From Actinomycetes bacterium (lineage in GTDB: Bacteria > Actinomycetota > Actinomycetes > Mycobacteriales > Jatrophihabitantaceae), in assembly GCA_009780925.1 (NCBI GenBank), contig WQZC01000002.1:1-41624 (forward strand): a stretch of DNA of 41,624 nucleotides. The letters run 5' to 3'. The translations under genes were made by a program, and so were the position numbers. The first letter of the stretch is position 1. Each line of letters opens with the position of its first letter. The notes below the pieces were generated by a model. That model was not told the DNA's origin. It saw only the letters and a program-made list of their open reading frames with translations, and ran no database searches. Shown here one piece after another: positions 7,726-17,906 of this stretch.

Positions 7726-9528
7726 ATGTGTCGTGCCATGATGAACGCTAGGGCTGGGCTGGCGGGGCTGGTCGCGGTGGTGGTGGCCGGGTTGTTGGCG
7801 GGTGGGTCGGGTGGTGGTGGGGTGGCCGCCGCTGGGGTTGGGCCGGGTTCGGTGGTGGTGTCGCCGGTGGCTGCGGCGCCGGGGTGGCTGGCGGAGATCA
7901 ATTCGGTTCGGGTTGGGGCTGGGTTGGGGCTGGTGGTGGAGGATGTGGGGTTGGAGGCTGGGCTGCGGGCGCATGTGGCGTATTTGGCGGGGACCGCGGC
8001 GTCGTTGCTGGTTGGGCGGTGGGCGGATTTGCGGACGGAGAATCCGGCGAGTCCGTTGTACTCGGTGGCGGGGGCGGCGGCTGGTGGGTCGGCGTTGTTG
8101 GCGTGGGGCGCGCGGTCGGATGTGGACGCGATCGATATTTGGTTGGCGTCGCCGTTGCATGCGGTGGCGTTGTTGGCGCCGGGTCTGAAGGCGGTGGGGT
8201 TCGCGCGTTCGGCGGGTGGTGTCGCGGCGCTGGATGTGGTCGATGGGCTCGACGCGACCGTGACCGCCCCCACTGTTGCGGTGTTGTTCCCGGGTGATGG
8301 GGCCACGACGGGTCTTCCGGCGTATAGCGGGGGCGAGTTCCCGGATCCGATCCAGACGTGCGTCAAGCAGTATCCGGGGTTGGATTGGTCGAGCCCGGGT
8401 CTGCCGGTGGTCGCGATGCTGCCGGCGGCGCCGGTGGCGGGTTTGTCGGCGTCGCTGTCCGGGCCGTCGGGGGCGGTGGGCAGCGGTTCGGGTGGCGGGT
8501 TGTGCGTGCTGGGCCGCTCGACGTTCGTCACCACTGATCCGGTGTATGGCCTGGCGGGGGCGAACATTCTGGCTGGTTCGCGGGCGGTGGTGCTGATCCC
8601 GCGCGCGCCGCTGGTGAACGGGGCGTACACCGCGACGATCTCCCAGCCCGGGCAGGCGGATGTGACCTGGTCGTTCACGGTGGCCGCGTCGCTGGTGAAC
8701 GTGACGGCGCCGGTGGTCGCTGGCGCGCCGGTGGTGGGCGGCTATGTGCAGGTGGCCGCGGGCGGCTGGGTGCTGGGTGTGGCGCCGGTGAGCGCCGGGG
8801 TGTCTTACCGGTATCAGTGGTCGGCGGGCGGTGTGCCGGTCGCTGGGGCGACGGGCGCGTCGTACTGCCCGATGCCGGCTGATGCGGGTGAGGCGTTGTC
8901 GGTGACCGTGACCGCGTCGATGCCCGGCTACGGCCCTGGTTCGGTGACGGTTTCTGTGCCGGGCAAGGTCGCGGCTGGGGCGATCGCGAACATCTCCGCG
9001 CCGACGGTCGCGGGCGTGGCGAGGGTCGGGGTGAGGCTGACTGTGGCCAGCCCGGGCAAGTGGTCGTCGGCGGCTGGGCAGTTGGCGTACTCCTACCAGT
9101 GGTACGCGGGCGGTGTCGCGGTCGCGGGGGCGACGGGCAGTGGTTTCACCCCGGGCGCGGCGCAGGCCGGCAAGGCGTTGTCGGTGAAGGTGACCGCGTC
9201 GGCCGCGGGCTATGCCAGCGCGGCGAAGTCGAGCGCGGCGACCGGGGCGGTGGCCAAGGGGGCGCTGGTTCGCAAGGCGAGGCCGGCGCTGACCGGGACG
9301 GTGAGAGTCGGTGGGACGTTGAAGGTCACGACCGGCGTGTGGTCTCCGTCCGCGACGGTGAGGGTTCAGTGGTACGCGGGCGGGAAGGCGGTCAAAGACG
9401 CCACCAAGGCCAACCTGAAGCTGACCGCGGCGATGCGGGGCAAGGCCGTCACCGTGCGACTGACCGCCACCCGTCCCGGCTACACCACCGCCACCGTCAC
9501 CCTGACCGCCAAAACCAAAGTCAGATAG
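7726..9528 (+). CDS. Secreted protein with possible CAP/SCP-like N-terminal domain and C-terminal Ig-like/cell-wall repeats
   Basis: Signal-peptide-like N-terminus; 'LAEINSVRVGAGLGLVVEDVGLEAGLRAHVAYL...' resembles the CAP-domain start; C-terminal repeats 'YQWSAGGVPVAGATGASYCPMPADAGEALSVTVTASMPGY', 'YQWYAGGVAVAGATGSGFTPGAAQAGKALSVKVTASAAGY', 'VQWYAGGKAVKDATKANLKLTAAMRGKAVTVRLTATRPGY'. Confidence 0.75.
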   Translation: MCRAMMNARAGLAGLVAVVVAGLLAGGSGGGGVAAAGVGPGSVVVSPVAAAPGWLAEINSVRVGAGLGLVVEDVGLEAGLRAHVAYLAGTAASLLVGRWADLRTENPASPLYSVAGAAAGGSALLAWGARSDVDAIDIWLASPLHAVALLAPGLKAVGFARSAGGVAALDVVDGLDATVTAPTVAVLFPGDGATTGLPAYSGGEFPDPIQTCVKQYPGLDWSSPGLPVVAMLPAAPVAGLSASLSGPSGAVGSGSGGGLCVLGRSTFVTTDPVYGLAGANILAGSRAVVLIPRAPLVNGAYTATISQPGQADVTWSFTVAASLVNVTAPVVAGAPVVGGYVQVAAGGWVLGVAPVSAGVSYRYQWSAGGVPVAGATGASYCPMPADAGEALSVTVTASMPGYGPGSVTVSVPGKVAAGAIANISAPTVAGVARVGVRLTVASPGKWSSAAGQLAYSYQWYAGGVAVAGATGSGFTPGAAQAGKALSVKVTASAAGYASAAKSSAATGAVAKGALVRKARPALTGTVRVGGTLKVTTGVWSPSATVRVQWYAGGKAVKDATKANLKLTAAMRGKAVTVRLTATRPGYTTATVTLTAKTKVR

Positions 9529-9616
9529 GGAACCAGTCAGACCGGCCAGTCAATGCCACGGGTCGCATCGATTTCATCGGATATTACCGTCGCCCCGTGG
9601 CGGGATGCCCCATTGA

Positions 9617-10090
9617 TCACGAATGCGTGGCGCAGCATGGCCTTGGTTCCGTCCCCAACGCTTGCGCCGCCTCCTGGAAATGACGAGACCGAGCTCGCTC
9701 AATCTCAGGGATCCGCTGTCTTGTGAGTTCGAGCCCATCAAGGCCGAAGTCGGCTCTGGACATGATCCGGCCGAGGCGATCTCGCCAAGTTGTATCCGTG
9801 TGCGCCGTAGGTGCGCAGTTTTGCCGAGAGCCAGCGATGGGTCGGGGCCAGTCCGGTGTGGTTCGCCGCAGCAGCGGCGGACAAGCAGAGGTTCGAGCGA
9901 CCCATCGTCTTCTGAACCATCCGGTTGGGACCTTTGAACGCGGTCCCGTATCGCGCGGATGTCCCGTCCCGATGGAACAGCATGGTGCGCCGAGCTGTGG
10001 GGCGGCGCTCTGCCCGCTCGGCGATGACCTGATCGCGCAACGTGCTGAACCCGTGCGCGTCACACATGCCGTCGTTGGCGATGAGCGTCG
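9617..10090 (-). pseudogene. Possible decayed gene remnant of unknown family
   Basis: Minus-strand frames 9738..10067 and 9617..10267 give plausible but frame-interrupted protein-like text (LLAATLIANDGMCDAHGFSTLRDQVIAERAERR... then ...RLGRIMSRADFGLDGLELTRQRIPEIERARSRHFQEAAQALG). No intact ORF or recognised domain. Confidence 0.25.
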
Positions 10091-10205
10091 CGGCGAGGAG
10101 GCTCGCCAGCGGGACCCGTGGCGCCTCATGACCGCCGGCCGCGATCCGGTTGGGGACGCTTCTCGCCCACCCAGCCTGGCCCCGGTGTCACGTAGCCTTG
10201 GTGGT

Positions 10206-12056
10206 GTGTGCGGCATAGTTGGGTACGTCGGTCCGCGCCCAGCTGTCGATGTGGTGGTGGCGGGCATGCATCGCTTGGAGTACCGCGGCTATGACTCGGC
10301 CGGGGTGGGGGTGGTCACCGCGGCTGGCGGGCTGCGCGTGGTGAAGAAGGCCGGGCGGATCGCGAACCTCGAACGGGCGCTGGCGGGAGCCCGCCTGGAC
10401 GCCACGACCGGCGTCGGGCACACCCGCTGGGCCACCCACGGCGCGCCGAACGACCGCAACGCCCATCCGCACACCGACGCGAGCGGGCGCATCGCCGTCA
10501 TCCACAACGGGATCATCGAGAACCACGCCGAGCTCCGGGCGCGTCTGGAGGCGGCGGGGGTCGAGTTCGCCTCCGACACCGACACCGAAGCGGTCGCCCA
10601 CCTGCTGCGCGCCTGGCTGGACGAGCACGCGGACGGCACGATCGCCGCGGCGTTGCGGGCCGTCTGTCAGCAGCTGGCCGGGGCGTTCACCCTGGTGGTG
10701 GTCGACGCTGAACAGCCGGGCGCGGTGGTGGCGGCCCGGCGCAACTCGCCGCTGGTGCTGGGGGTCGGCGACGACGAGATGTTTCTGGCCAGCGACGCCG
10801 CGGCGTTCATCGAGTTCACCCGGGACGCGGTCGCGCTGGGACAGGACCAAGTCGTGGAAATCACCCGAGACGGTTACCGGATCACCGATTTCTTCGGCGC
10901 GCCGGCCGCCGGCAAACCATTCCACGTCGACTGGGACCTCGCCGCCGCGGAAAAAGGCGGCTTTCAGTATTTCATGCTCAAAGAGATCCAGGAGCAGCCG
11001 GCCGCCGTGGCGGCCACGCTCTCCGGGCATCTAATCAACGGTCAAGTCGTGCTGGACGAGCAGCGCGTCGATCAACAAGAACTGCGCGACGTGGACAAAG
11101 TGTTCGTCGTCGCCTGCGGCACGGCCTACCATTCCGGTCTGATCGCCAAATACGCCATCGAGCATTGGACGCGGCTGCCGGTCGAGGTGGAAATGGCCTC
11201 GGAGTTCCGCTATCGCGATCCGGTGCTGGACCGCCAGACGCTGGTCGTGGCCATCAGCCAATCCGGGGAGACGGCGGACACCCTCGAAGCGGTGCGGCAC
11301 GCGCGCGCGCAAAAAGCGAAGGTGTTGGCTATTTGCAACACCAATGGCGCGCAAATCCCGCGCGAGTCCGACGCCGTGCTATACACCCATGCGGGGCCGG
11401 AGATCGGGGTCGCGGCGACCAAGACGTTCACCGCGCAGGTGGCCGCGGTGTCGCTGGTGGGACTGGCGCTGGCGCAGGCGCGGGGCACCAAGTACGGCGA
11501 TGAGGTGGCGCGCGAGTACGACGCGCTGGCGGCCATGCCCGAACTGATCGAACGCGCGTTGACGGTCACCGATCAGGTGCGCGCGCTGGCGGGCGAGATC
11601 GCCGATTCTCGCGCGGTGCTGTTCCTGGGCCGGCACGTCGGCTACCCGGTGGCGCTGGAAGGCGCGCTGAAACTCAAGGAACTCGCCTACATGCACGCCG
11701 AGGGGTTCCCCGCCGGGGAGCTCAAACACGGCCCGATCGCCTTGGTCGAGGGCGGTTTGCCGGTGGTGGTGGTGATGCCCTCCCCAGTGGCCCGGCCGAC
11801 GCTGCACCAAAAACTGCTATCCAACGTCGCCGAGGTCGCCGCCCGGGGCGCGCGAACCATCGTCATCGCCGAGACCGGCGACCGGGCGGCCCGGACGCTG
11901 GCGGCGCGCGTCCTCGAAGTGCCGTCCGCGCCGGCGCTGTTCTCACCGTTGGTGAGCGTCGTCCCGCTGCAAACCCTGGCCGCCGAGATAGCCCTGGCCC
12001 GTGGGTTCGACATCGACAAGCCGCGCAACCTCGCCAAGTCGGTCACCGTCGAGTGA
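10206..12056 (+). CDS. glmS: Glutamine--fructose-6-phosphate aminotransferase (isomerizing)
   Basis: GTG start giving VCGIVGYVGPRPAVDVVVAGMHRLEYRGYDSAGVGVV (N-terminal nucleophile Cys), 'GHTRWATHG', two SIS domains, C-terminus 'GFDIDKPRNLAKSVTVE'. Confidence 0.97.
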   Translation: MCGIVGYVGPRPAVDVVVAGMHRLEYRGYDSAGVGVVTAAGGLRVVKKAGRIANLERALAGARLDATTGVGHTRWATHGAPNDRNAHPHTDASGRIAVIHNGIIENHAELRARLEAAGVEFASDTDTEAVAHLLRAWLDEHADGTIAAALRAVCQQLAGAFTLVVVDAEQPGAVVAARRNSPLVLGVGDDEMFLASDAAAFIEFTRDAVALGQDQVVEITRDGYRITDFFGAPAAGKPFHVDWDLAAAEKGGFQYFMLKEIQEQPAAVAATLSGHLINGQVVLDEQRVDQQELRDVDKVFVVACGTAYHSGLIAKYAIEHWTRLPVEVEMASEFRYRDPVLDRQTLVVAISQSGETADTLEAVRHARAQKAKVLAICNTNGAQIPRESDAVLYTHAGPEIGVAATKTFTAQVAAVSLVGLALAQARGTKYGDEVAREYDALAAMPELIERALTVTDQVRALAGEIADSRAVLFLGRHVGYPVALEGALKLKELAYMHAEGFPAGELKHGPIALVEGGLPVVVVMPSPVARPTLHQKLLSNVAEVAARGARTIVIAETGDRAARTLAARVLEVPSAPALFSPLVSVVPLQTLAAEIALARGFDIDKPRNLAKSVTVE

Positions 12057-12058
12057 CC

Positions 12059-12179
12059 GCGCGGCCCCAGCGCGGCGCACGCCCCGTGGGGACGGACCGT
12101 GCTGCCCCCGGCGCGGAACGCGCCCCGTGGGGACGGACCGCGCGGCCCCCGCGCGGAGCGCGCCCCGTGGGGGCGAGGA
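12059..12179 (+). repeat. Three degenerate about 40-bp tandem units downstream of glmS
   Basis: CGCGGCCCCAGCGCGGCGCACGCCCCGTGGGGACGGAC / CGTGCTGCCCCCGGCGCGGAACGCGCCCCGTGGGGACGGAC / CGCGCGGCCCCCGCGCGGAGCGCGCCCCGTGGGGGCGAGGA; each contains CCCCGTGGGG. Confidence 0.8.
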
Positions 12180-12265
12180 GTCGGCCGCGCGGGCCGACCA
12201 TCAAATAGCCCACACCGGCCCACCCTGCGCGGCGCCGTGTCGGGCTGATTCGGAACAATGATGAT

Positions 12266-13252
12266 GTGACGGAATCGGTAGATCTACTCATCGTCGGCGC
12301 CGGCCCGGTCGGCATCTATGGCGCCTATTACGCGGGTGCGCGGAGCATGTCCACAGTGGTGCTCGACTCGTTGGAAGAGCCGGGTGGACAGATCACCGCG
12401 ATGTACCCAGAGAAGTCGATTTTCGACGTGGGCGGGATCCCAGGGATCCGGGGCCGCGATCTGGTCGCGCAATTGGTCGCGCAGGCCGAGCCGTTCCACC
12501 CGCACTATCGGCTGGGGGAGCAGGCTGTCGGCTTGGCGCGCCGCGACGGTGGTTTCACGGTGACCACCTCCAAGGGCGAGGCCATCGAGTGCCGGGGCAT
12601 CTTGATCACCGGCGGGATCGGCACCTTCACCCCCCGTCCGCTGCCCACCGGTGGGGAGTACGCGGGTCGGGGCGTCGTGAACTTCGTTCCGGACCCCAAT
12701 GTGTACGCCGGGTCGGAGGTCGTGGTCGTCGGCGGCGGGGACTCAGCGGTGGACTGGGCGCTGATGCTCGAACCGATCGCCAAGGCGGTCACCCTAGTGC
12801 ACCGGCGGGCCGGTTTCCGCGCTCACCCGCACTCGGTGGACATGCTGCGCGCCTCGTCGGTGCAGATCCTCACCGACGCGCAGGTCAGCGGCGTGTTCGG
12901 CGACCCGAATGTGGAGGCGGTGGAGGTGACGGTGCTGGGCGAGCCGCGCCGGGTGCCGTGCGACACCCTGATCGCGGCGCTGGGCTTCACCGCCAACCTC
13001 GGCCCGCTGCTGGATTGGGGGCTGGAGATCAGCAAGCGGCAGATCGCCGTGAACAGCCAGTGCGCGACGAACATACCCGGTATCTATGCGGCCGGCGACA
13101 TCGTCGACTACCTCGGCAAGGTGAAGCTGATCGCCACCGGGTTCGGCGAGGCCGCGACCGCGGTGAACAACCTGGCCGCCTACTTGGACCCGGAGGTCTC
13201 GGCGTTCCCCGGCCACCTGTCGGACTACGCCGCGCCCGCTGCGGCGGGATGA
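12266..13252 (+). CDS. Ferredoxin--NADP+ reductase type 2 / thioredoxin reductase-like flavoprotein
   Basis: FAD motif '[19 protein letters not shown]', '[23 protein letters not shown]', NADPH motif '[15 protein letters not shown]', C-terminal '[34 protein letters not shown]'. Confidence 0.9.
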   Translation: MTESVDLLIVGAGPVGIYGAYYAGARSMSTVVLDSLEEPGGQITAMYPEKSIFDVGGIPGIRGRDLVAQLVAQAEPFHPHYRLGEQAVGLARRDGGFTVTTSKGEAIECRGILITGGIGTFTPRPLPTGGEYAGRGVVNFVPDPNVYAGSEVVVVGGGDSAVDWALMLEPIAKAVTLVHRRAGFRAHPHSVDMLRASSVQILTDAQVSGVFGDPNVEAVEVTVLGEPRRVPCDTLIAALGFTANLGPLLDWGLEISKRQIAVNSQCATNIPGIYAAGDIVDYLGKVKLIATGFGEAATAVNNLAAYLDPEVSAFPGHLSDYAAPAAAG

Positions 13253-13662
13253 TCGTCGGCATCGGCGTCGACGTCGTGTCGGTGTCGCGGTTCGCGGCCG
13301 CGCTGGCCCGAACCCCCGCGATCGCCGACCGTCTGTTCACCCCGGAGGAGCGGTTGACGCTCGCCGGAGCGCCGCGCGGCGCGGAATCGCTGGCCGCCCG
13401 GTTCGCCGCCAAGGAGGCGCTGGCCAAGGCGCTTGGCGCGCCGGGCGGGATGCGCTGGACCGACGCCGAGGTGGTCGTCGCACGCGGCGGGCGGCCCGCG
13501 CTGACGGTGCGCGGCACGGTGGCGAGCCGCGCGCGGGCGCTCGGCGTGACGGCGTGGCACCTGTCGTTGTCCCATGACGGTGGGGTCGCCATCGCTACCG
13601 TGATCGCGGAGAACACTGCCGGGGAGCCGGCGCCGGCCGAGCCAAGGAGGGCCGAGGCATGA
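13249..13662 (+). CDS. acpS: Holo-[acyl-carrier-protein] synthase
   Basis: [19 protein letters not shown]...LFTPEERL...[17 protein letters not shown]...[23 protein letters not shown] overlap with the upstream reductase. Confidence 0.95.
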   Translation: MIVGIGVDVVSVSRFAAALARTPAIADRLFTPEERLTLAGAPRGAESLAARFAAKEALAKALGAPGGMRWTDAEVVVARGGRPALTVRGTVASRARALGVTAWHLSLSHDGGVAIATVIAENTAGEPAPAEPRRAEA

Positions 13663-15170
13663 AGGGCGTCTATCCGGTCGCCGAGGTGCGCGCCGCCGAG
13701 GCGGCGTTGATGGCCGAGCTGCCGCCCGGGGCGCTGATGCAGCGCGCGGCGACGGCGCTGGCGACGCACTGCGCGCGGTTGCTCGGGCGCGCCTATGGGG
13801 CGCGCGTGGTGCTACTCGTCGGCGGTGGCGACAACGGCGGCGACGCGCTGTTCGCCGGCGCCCGGCTGGCCGCCGCCGGGGCGCGGGTGGACGCGCTGCT
13901 GCTGGATCCGGCGCGGGCGCACGCCGCCGGGTTGGCCGCGCTGCGCCGCCACGGCGGGCGGACGCTCGCCGGGGTGGATCCGGCGTTGCCGCAGGCGGCG
14001 GACCTGATCATTGACGGCATCCTCGGCATCGGCGGCAAGGGCGACCTGCGCGGCGCGGCGATCGCCGCCGCCGATGCGGTCGCGACGGCGCGGGCGACCC
14101 GCCGCGTGCCGACGGTCGCGGTGGACCTGCCGTCCGGGGTGGACGCGGACACCGGCTGGGCCGGCGAGCACGCCATCCGCGCGGACGTCACGGTCACCTT
14201 CGGGGTGCTCAAGCCGGGTCTGATCGTCGGGGCCGGCGCGCGGCACGCGGGCGAGGTGCGGCTGGTGGACATCGGCCTGACCCCGCCGCCGGCGCGTTGC
14301 GAGGTGCTCGAAGGCTCCGATGTGGCCGCGCTGCTGGCCGCGCCGGGAGCCGTTGATGACAAGTACACCCGAGGCGTGGTGGGCGTGGTCGCCGGCAGCG
14401 ACCAGTACCCCGGCGCGGGGGTGCTGGCCACGGGTGCGGCGCTGCTCGGTGGGGCGGGCATGGTCCGCTACCTGGGCCGGGCGCCGCGCGCGGTGTGCGC
14501 GCGCTACCCCGAGGTGGTGCCCGGCGAGCCGGGGCAGCGCCCGCACGAGGCGCGCGTGCAGGCCTATGTCGTCGGCCCCGGGCTGGGCACTGACGATCAG
14601 GCGCTGGCGCGGCTCGCGGATGTGCTGCGCACCGACGCCCCGGTGATCGTCGACGCGGACGCGATCACGTTGCTGGCGCGCGCGCCGGGGCTGGTGCGGG
14701 GGCGTCGCGCGCCGACCGTGCTGACCCCGCACGACCGGGAGTTCGCGCGCCTGACCGCCGCGCCGAGCGGGCCCAGCTTGACCGTCGCGCCGGGCATGCC
14801 GAGCCTGACGGTCACGCCGGCCGGGTCGAGCCTGGACACCGACCGGATCGGGGCGGCGCGCCGGGCCGCTGCCGAGTTGGGGGTGACCGTGCTGCTCAAA
14901 GGGGCCGCGACCGTGGTCGCGGCCCCCGACGGGATGGTGCGCGTCAACCGGACCGGCACCCCGTGGCTGGCCACCGCGGGCAGCGGCGATGTGCTCAGCG
15001 GGCTGATCGGATCACTGCTGGCGGGCGGCCTGGACGCGCCGCGCGCCGCCGCTGTCGGCGCCTACTTGCATGGGGTGGCGGGCCAGTTGGCCGCCGCCGA
15101 GGGGCCGCCGACGGCCGACGATGTGCTGGCCGCGCTGCGCCCGGCGCTGGGTCTGGTCACTGGCGGCTGA
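13659..15170 (+). CDS. nnr: Bifunctional NAD(P)H-hydrate epimerase / ADP-dependent NAD(P)H-hydrate dehydratase
   Basis: YjeF N-domain '[22 protein letters not shown]' and dehydratase '[12 protein letters not shown]', '[26 protein letters not shown]'; ATGA overlap with acpS. Confidence 0.95.
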   Translation: MKGVYPVAEVRAAEAALMAELPPGALMQRAATALATHCARLLGRAYGARVVLLVGGGDNGGDALFAGARLAAAGARVDALLLDPARAHAAGLAALRRHGGRTLAGVDPALPQAADLIIDGILGIGGKGDLRGAAIAAADAVATARATRRVPTVAVDLPSGVDADTGWAGEHAIRADVTVTFGVLKPGLIVGAGARHAGEVRLVDIGLTPPPARCEVLEGSDVAALLAAPGAVDDKYTRGVVGVVAGSDQYPGAGVLATGAALLGGAGMVRYLGRAPRAVCARYPEVVPGEPGQRPHEARVQAYVVGPGLGTDDQALARLADVLRTDAPVIVDADAITLLARAPGLVRGRRAPTVLTPHDREFARLTAAPSGPSLTVAPGMPSLTVTPAGSSLDTDRIGAARRAAAELGVTVLLKGAATVVAAPDGMVRVNRTGTPWLATAGSGDVLSGLIGSLLAGGLDAPRAAAVGAYLHGVAGQLAAAEGPPTADDVLAALRPALGLVTGG

Positions 15171-15213
15171 CGTTCGACGCACGGCGGTCGGCCGCCCCTA
15201 TGAGCAGCATGTG

Positions 15214-15237
15214 TGCCACACAACGTGCCATACAACG
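15214..15237. promoter_or_regulatory. 12-bp tandem repeat upstream of the toxin-antitoxin operon (candidate operator)
   Basis: TGCCACACAACG/TGCCATACAACG, 11/12 identical, immediately adjacent copies. Confidence 0.5.
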
Positions 15238-15247
15238 ACAGCTTGAG

Positions 15248-15260
15248 TCATATTATATGA
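15248..15260. promoter_or_regulatory. Perfect inverted repeat overlapping the antitoxin start codon
   Basis: TCATAT-T-ATATGA; contains the ATG at 15257. Confidence 0.45.
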
Positions 15261-15559
15261 GTATGAGCATGGCGTATGACATGACGATGTCGCGCAACGG
15301 GCAGGTGTCAATCCCGGCTGCGGTCCGAGCGCGCTGGCGGGCATCGCGGTGGGACCCCCAGCGAATGCTTGTGATCGATATGGGCGATTACGTGGTTGTC
15401 CAACCGCGGCTGGCCGATCCGCTCACGGCTCTCCAGGGCATCGACAAGGGACGCGGGCCGTCCACCGACGAGATGCGTCGCGCGGATCGCCAACAGGAGT
15501 GGGAGGCCTACCAGCGCAAGGCGCGCGTGTATGGGTTGCCGGAGGACTGCGACGAATGA
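15257..15559 (+). CDS. AbrB/MazE-like (VapB-type) antitoxin
   Basis: MSMSMAYDMTMSRNGQVSIPAAVRARWRASRWDPQRMLVIDMGDYVVVQPR: SpoVT/AbrB 'GQVSIPAAVR' signature; ATGA overlap with the downstream PIN gene. Start may be 15263 or 15269. Confidence 0.85.
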   Translation: MSMSMAYDMTMSRNGQVSIPAAVRARWRASRWDPQRMLVIDMGDYVVVQPRLADPLTALQGIDKGRGPSTDEMRRADRQQEWEAYQRKARVYGLPEDCDE

Positions 15560-15996
15560 CCATTCTCGACACCTACGCGGTGATCGCCTTCCTCAATGGC
15601 GAGAGTGCCGCCAGCGAGGTTCGCGCATTGCTGGCCGCCGGCGATGCTCGCCAAACCGCGATCGGTGTGGCCGAGACCGTTGACCACCGAGTCCGCCTTT
15701 CCGGCCGGAGCGAGCGGCAGGCCGTGGTCGATCTGGGGCTGCTGGGGTTGTTGGAGGCGGTTCCGGTTGATTTCGCCATCGGCGCCGACGCCGGGCGGTT
15801 GCGAGCGCGTCACTACCACCGCACCCGGTGCGCGGTGAGCATGGCCGATTGCGTGGCGGCGGCGGTCGCGCAATCCGCGCACGAGCCGCTGGCGACATCC
15901 GACCCGGACTTGCTGGACATGTGCTTTCGCGAAGGGATCGCCGTCGTGCCACTGCCCGGCTCCGACGGCTCCCGCTGGACCCCGCCGGCTCACTAA
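15556..15996 (+). CDS. PIN-domain (VapC-type) ribonuclease toxin
   Basis: [16 protein letters not shown]..., '[29 protein letters not shown]' PIN acidic motifs. Confidence 0.88.
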   Translation: MTILDTYAVIAFLNGESAASEVRALLAAGDARQTAIGVAETVDHRVRLSGRSERQAVVDLGLLGLLEAVPVDFAIGADAGRLRARHYHRTRCAVSMADCVAAAVAQSAHEPLATSDPDLLDMCFREGIAVVPLPGSDGSRWTPPAH

Positions 15997-16006
15997 GCTG
16001 ACCCAG

Positions 16007-17881
16007 GTGAGCGCGCATATTCTGACCGCCGTCGCCTGGCCCTACGCCAATGGCCCGCGGCACATCGGGCACGTCGCCGGCTTCGGCGTCCCCTCCGACG
16101 TGTTCTCCCGCTACCAGCGGATGGCGGGCAACAAGGTGCTGATGGTCTCCGGCACCGACGAGCACGGCACCCCGATCCAGGTGCAGGCGGACCACGAGGG
16201 GGTCAGCGCCCGGGAGCTGGCCGACCGCTACAACGGGGTGATCGCGCGCGACCTGCAGACCCTGGGGCTGTCCTACGACCTGTTCACCCGGACCACCACG
16301 GCCAACCACTACGCGGTCACTCAGGCCATCTTCAAGGGCCTGCTGGACAACGGCTACATCTTCCCGCGCACCCAGCTCGGCGCGATCAGCCCGTCCACCG
16401 GGCGCACCCTGCCGGACCGGTACATCGAGGGGACCTGCCCGCTGTGCGGCTACGGATCCGCGCGCGGCGACCAGTGCGACAACTGCGGCAACCAGCTCGA
16501 CCCGGCGGACCTCATCGAGCCGCGCAGCCGCATCAACGGCGAGACGCCGCGGTTCGTGGAGACCGAGCAGTTCTTCCTCGACCTGCCCGCCTTCGCGACA
16601 ACCTTGGACGATTGGCTGAGCCGCCAGACCCACTGGCGGACCAACGTGCTCAAGTTCTCCCGCAACCTGCTCGACGACCTCAAGCCGCGCGCGATCACCC
16701 GCGACCTGGACTGGGGCGTGCCGGTGCCACTGCCGGGGTGGGCCGACCGCCCGGACAAGCGCATCTATGTCTGGTTCGACGCGGTGATCGGCTACCTGTC
16801 GGCGTCTATCGAATGGGCCGCGCGCACCGGCGACCCGGACGCCTGGCGGCCGTTCTGGCAGTCCCCGGACGCCCGAGGCTACTACTTCATGGGCAAGGAC
16901 AACATCGTCTTCCATTCCGAGATCTGGCCGGCGATGCTGTTCGGCTACTCCGGCCTGCCGCACGGCGCCCCCGGCGGTCACGGCAACGCTTCAGCCGCCG
17001 CCGGCGACGTCGGCTCGTCCGCCTTCAGCGGCAGTGGCGACTCCTCCGGGGCCAGTGGCTACGGAGCGTTGAACCGTCCGTACGAGGTGGTGTCCAGCGA
17101 GTTCCTGACCATGGAGGGCCGCAAGTTCTCCTCCTCGCGCAACGTGGTGATCTACGTGGGGGACATGCTCTCCCGCTATGACCCCGACGCGCTGCGCTAC
17201 TACCTGGCCGTGGCCGGGCCGGAGAGTCAGGACACCGACTTCACCTGGTCGGAGTTCGTGCGGCGCAACAACGACGAGTTGGTCGCCGGGTGGGGCAACC
17301 TGGTCAACCGCACCATCTCGATGACGGCGAAGAACCTGGGCGCCATCCCCGGCGCCGGGGAGCTCACCGACGCCGACCAAGCCTTGCTGGCCGCTTCGCG
17401 CGCGGCGTTCGGGACCGTCGGCGAGCTGCTGGAGCGGTCCCGGCAGAAGGCCGCGATCACCGAGGTGATGGCCGTGGTGGCGGCGGCCAACAAATACCTG
17501 TCGGACACCGAGCCGTGGAAGCTGCGGGCTCAGGACCCGGCGCGGATGGCTTCGGTGCTGCACGTGGCGCTACAGGTGGTCGATGACGCCAAGACGTTGC
17601 TGACCCCGTTCCTTCCGTCCTCGTCGGCGCGGGTGCACGCGCTGCTGGGCGGGGCCGGTGAGTGGGCGGCGATGCCGCGGCTGGTCGAGGTGGACACCCC
17701 GACCGCGGCTGGCTCGCCCGGTTACCGCGTGCTGACCGGCGACTATGACACTGGTGCGCGCTGGGAGTCGACGCCGTTGCCGGTGGGACGCCCGCTGGCG
17801 GCGCCGACTCCGGTGTTCGCCAAGCTGGACCCGTCGGTGGCGGAGCAGGAGCTGGCCCGGTTGGCTGCTGGTGGCGAATGA
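16007..17881 (+). CDS. metG: Methionyl-tRNA synthetase
   Basis: '[34 protein letters not shown]', zinc-knuckle '[21 protein letters not shown]', '[18 protein letters not shown]' (KMSKS-equivalent). Confidence 0.97.
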   Translation: MSAHILTAVAWPYANGPRHIGHVAGFGVPSDVFSRYQRMAGNKVLMVSGTDEHGTPIQVQADHEGVSARELADRYNGVIARDLQTLGLSYDLFTRTTTANHYAVTQAIFKGLLDNGYIFPRTQLGAISPSTGRTLPDRYIEGTCPLCGYGSARGDQCDNCGNQLDPADLIEPRSRINGETPRFVETEQFFLDLPAFATTLDDWLSRQTHWRTNVLKFSRNLLDDLKPRAITRDLDWGVPVPLPGWADRPDKRIYVWFDAVIGYLSASIEWAARTGDPDAWRPFWQSPDARGYYFMGKDNIVFHSEIWPAMLFGYSGLPHGAPGGHGNASAAAGDVGSSAFSGSGDSSGASGYGALNRPYEVVSSEFLTMEGRKFSSSRNVVIYVGDMLSRYDPDALRYYLAVAGPESQDTDFTWSEFVRRNNDELVAGWGNLVNRTISMTAKNLGAIPGAGELTDADQALLAASRAAFGTVGELLERSRQKAAITEVMAVVAAANKYLSDTEPWKLRAQDPARMASVLHVALQVVDDAKTLLTPFLPSSSARVHALLGGAGEWAAMPRLVEVDTPTAAGSPGYRVLTGDYDTGARWESTPLPVGRPLAAPTPVFAKLDPSVAEQELARLAAGGE

Positions 17882-17906
17882 TTCCGGCGAAAGTGGAGGC
17901 GCGCGG

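Noticed and set aside
9723-10205. N-terminal 161-residue extension of the glmS ORF
   Set aside because: GlmS needs the Cys directly after the start (V/M-CGIVGY); extension is upstream readthrough.
12059-12179. CRISPR array after glmS
   Set aside because: Units are contiguous and degenerate with no unique spacers and no cas genes.
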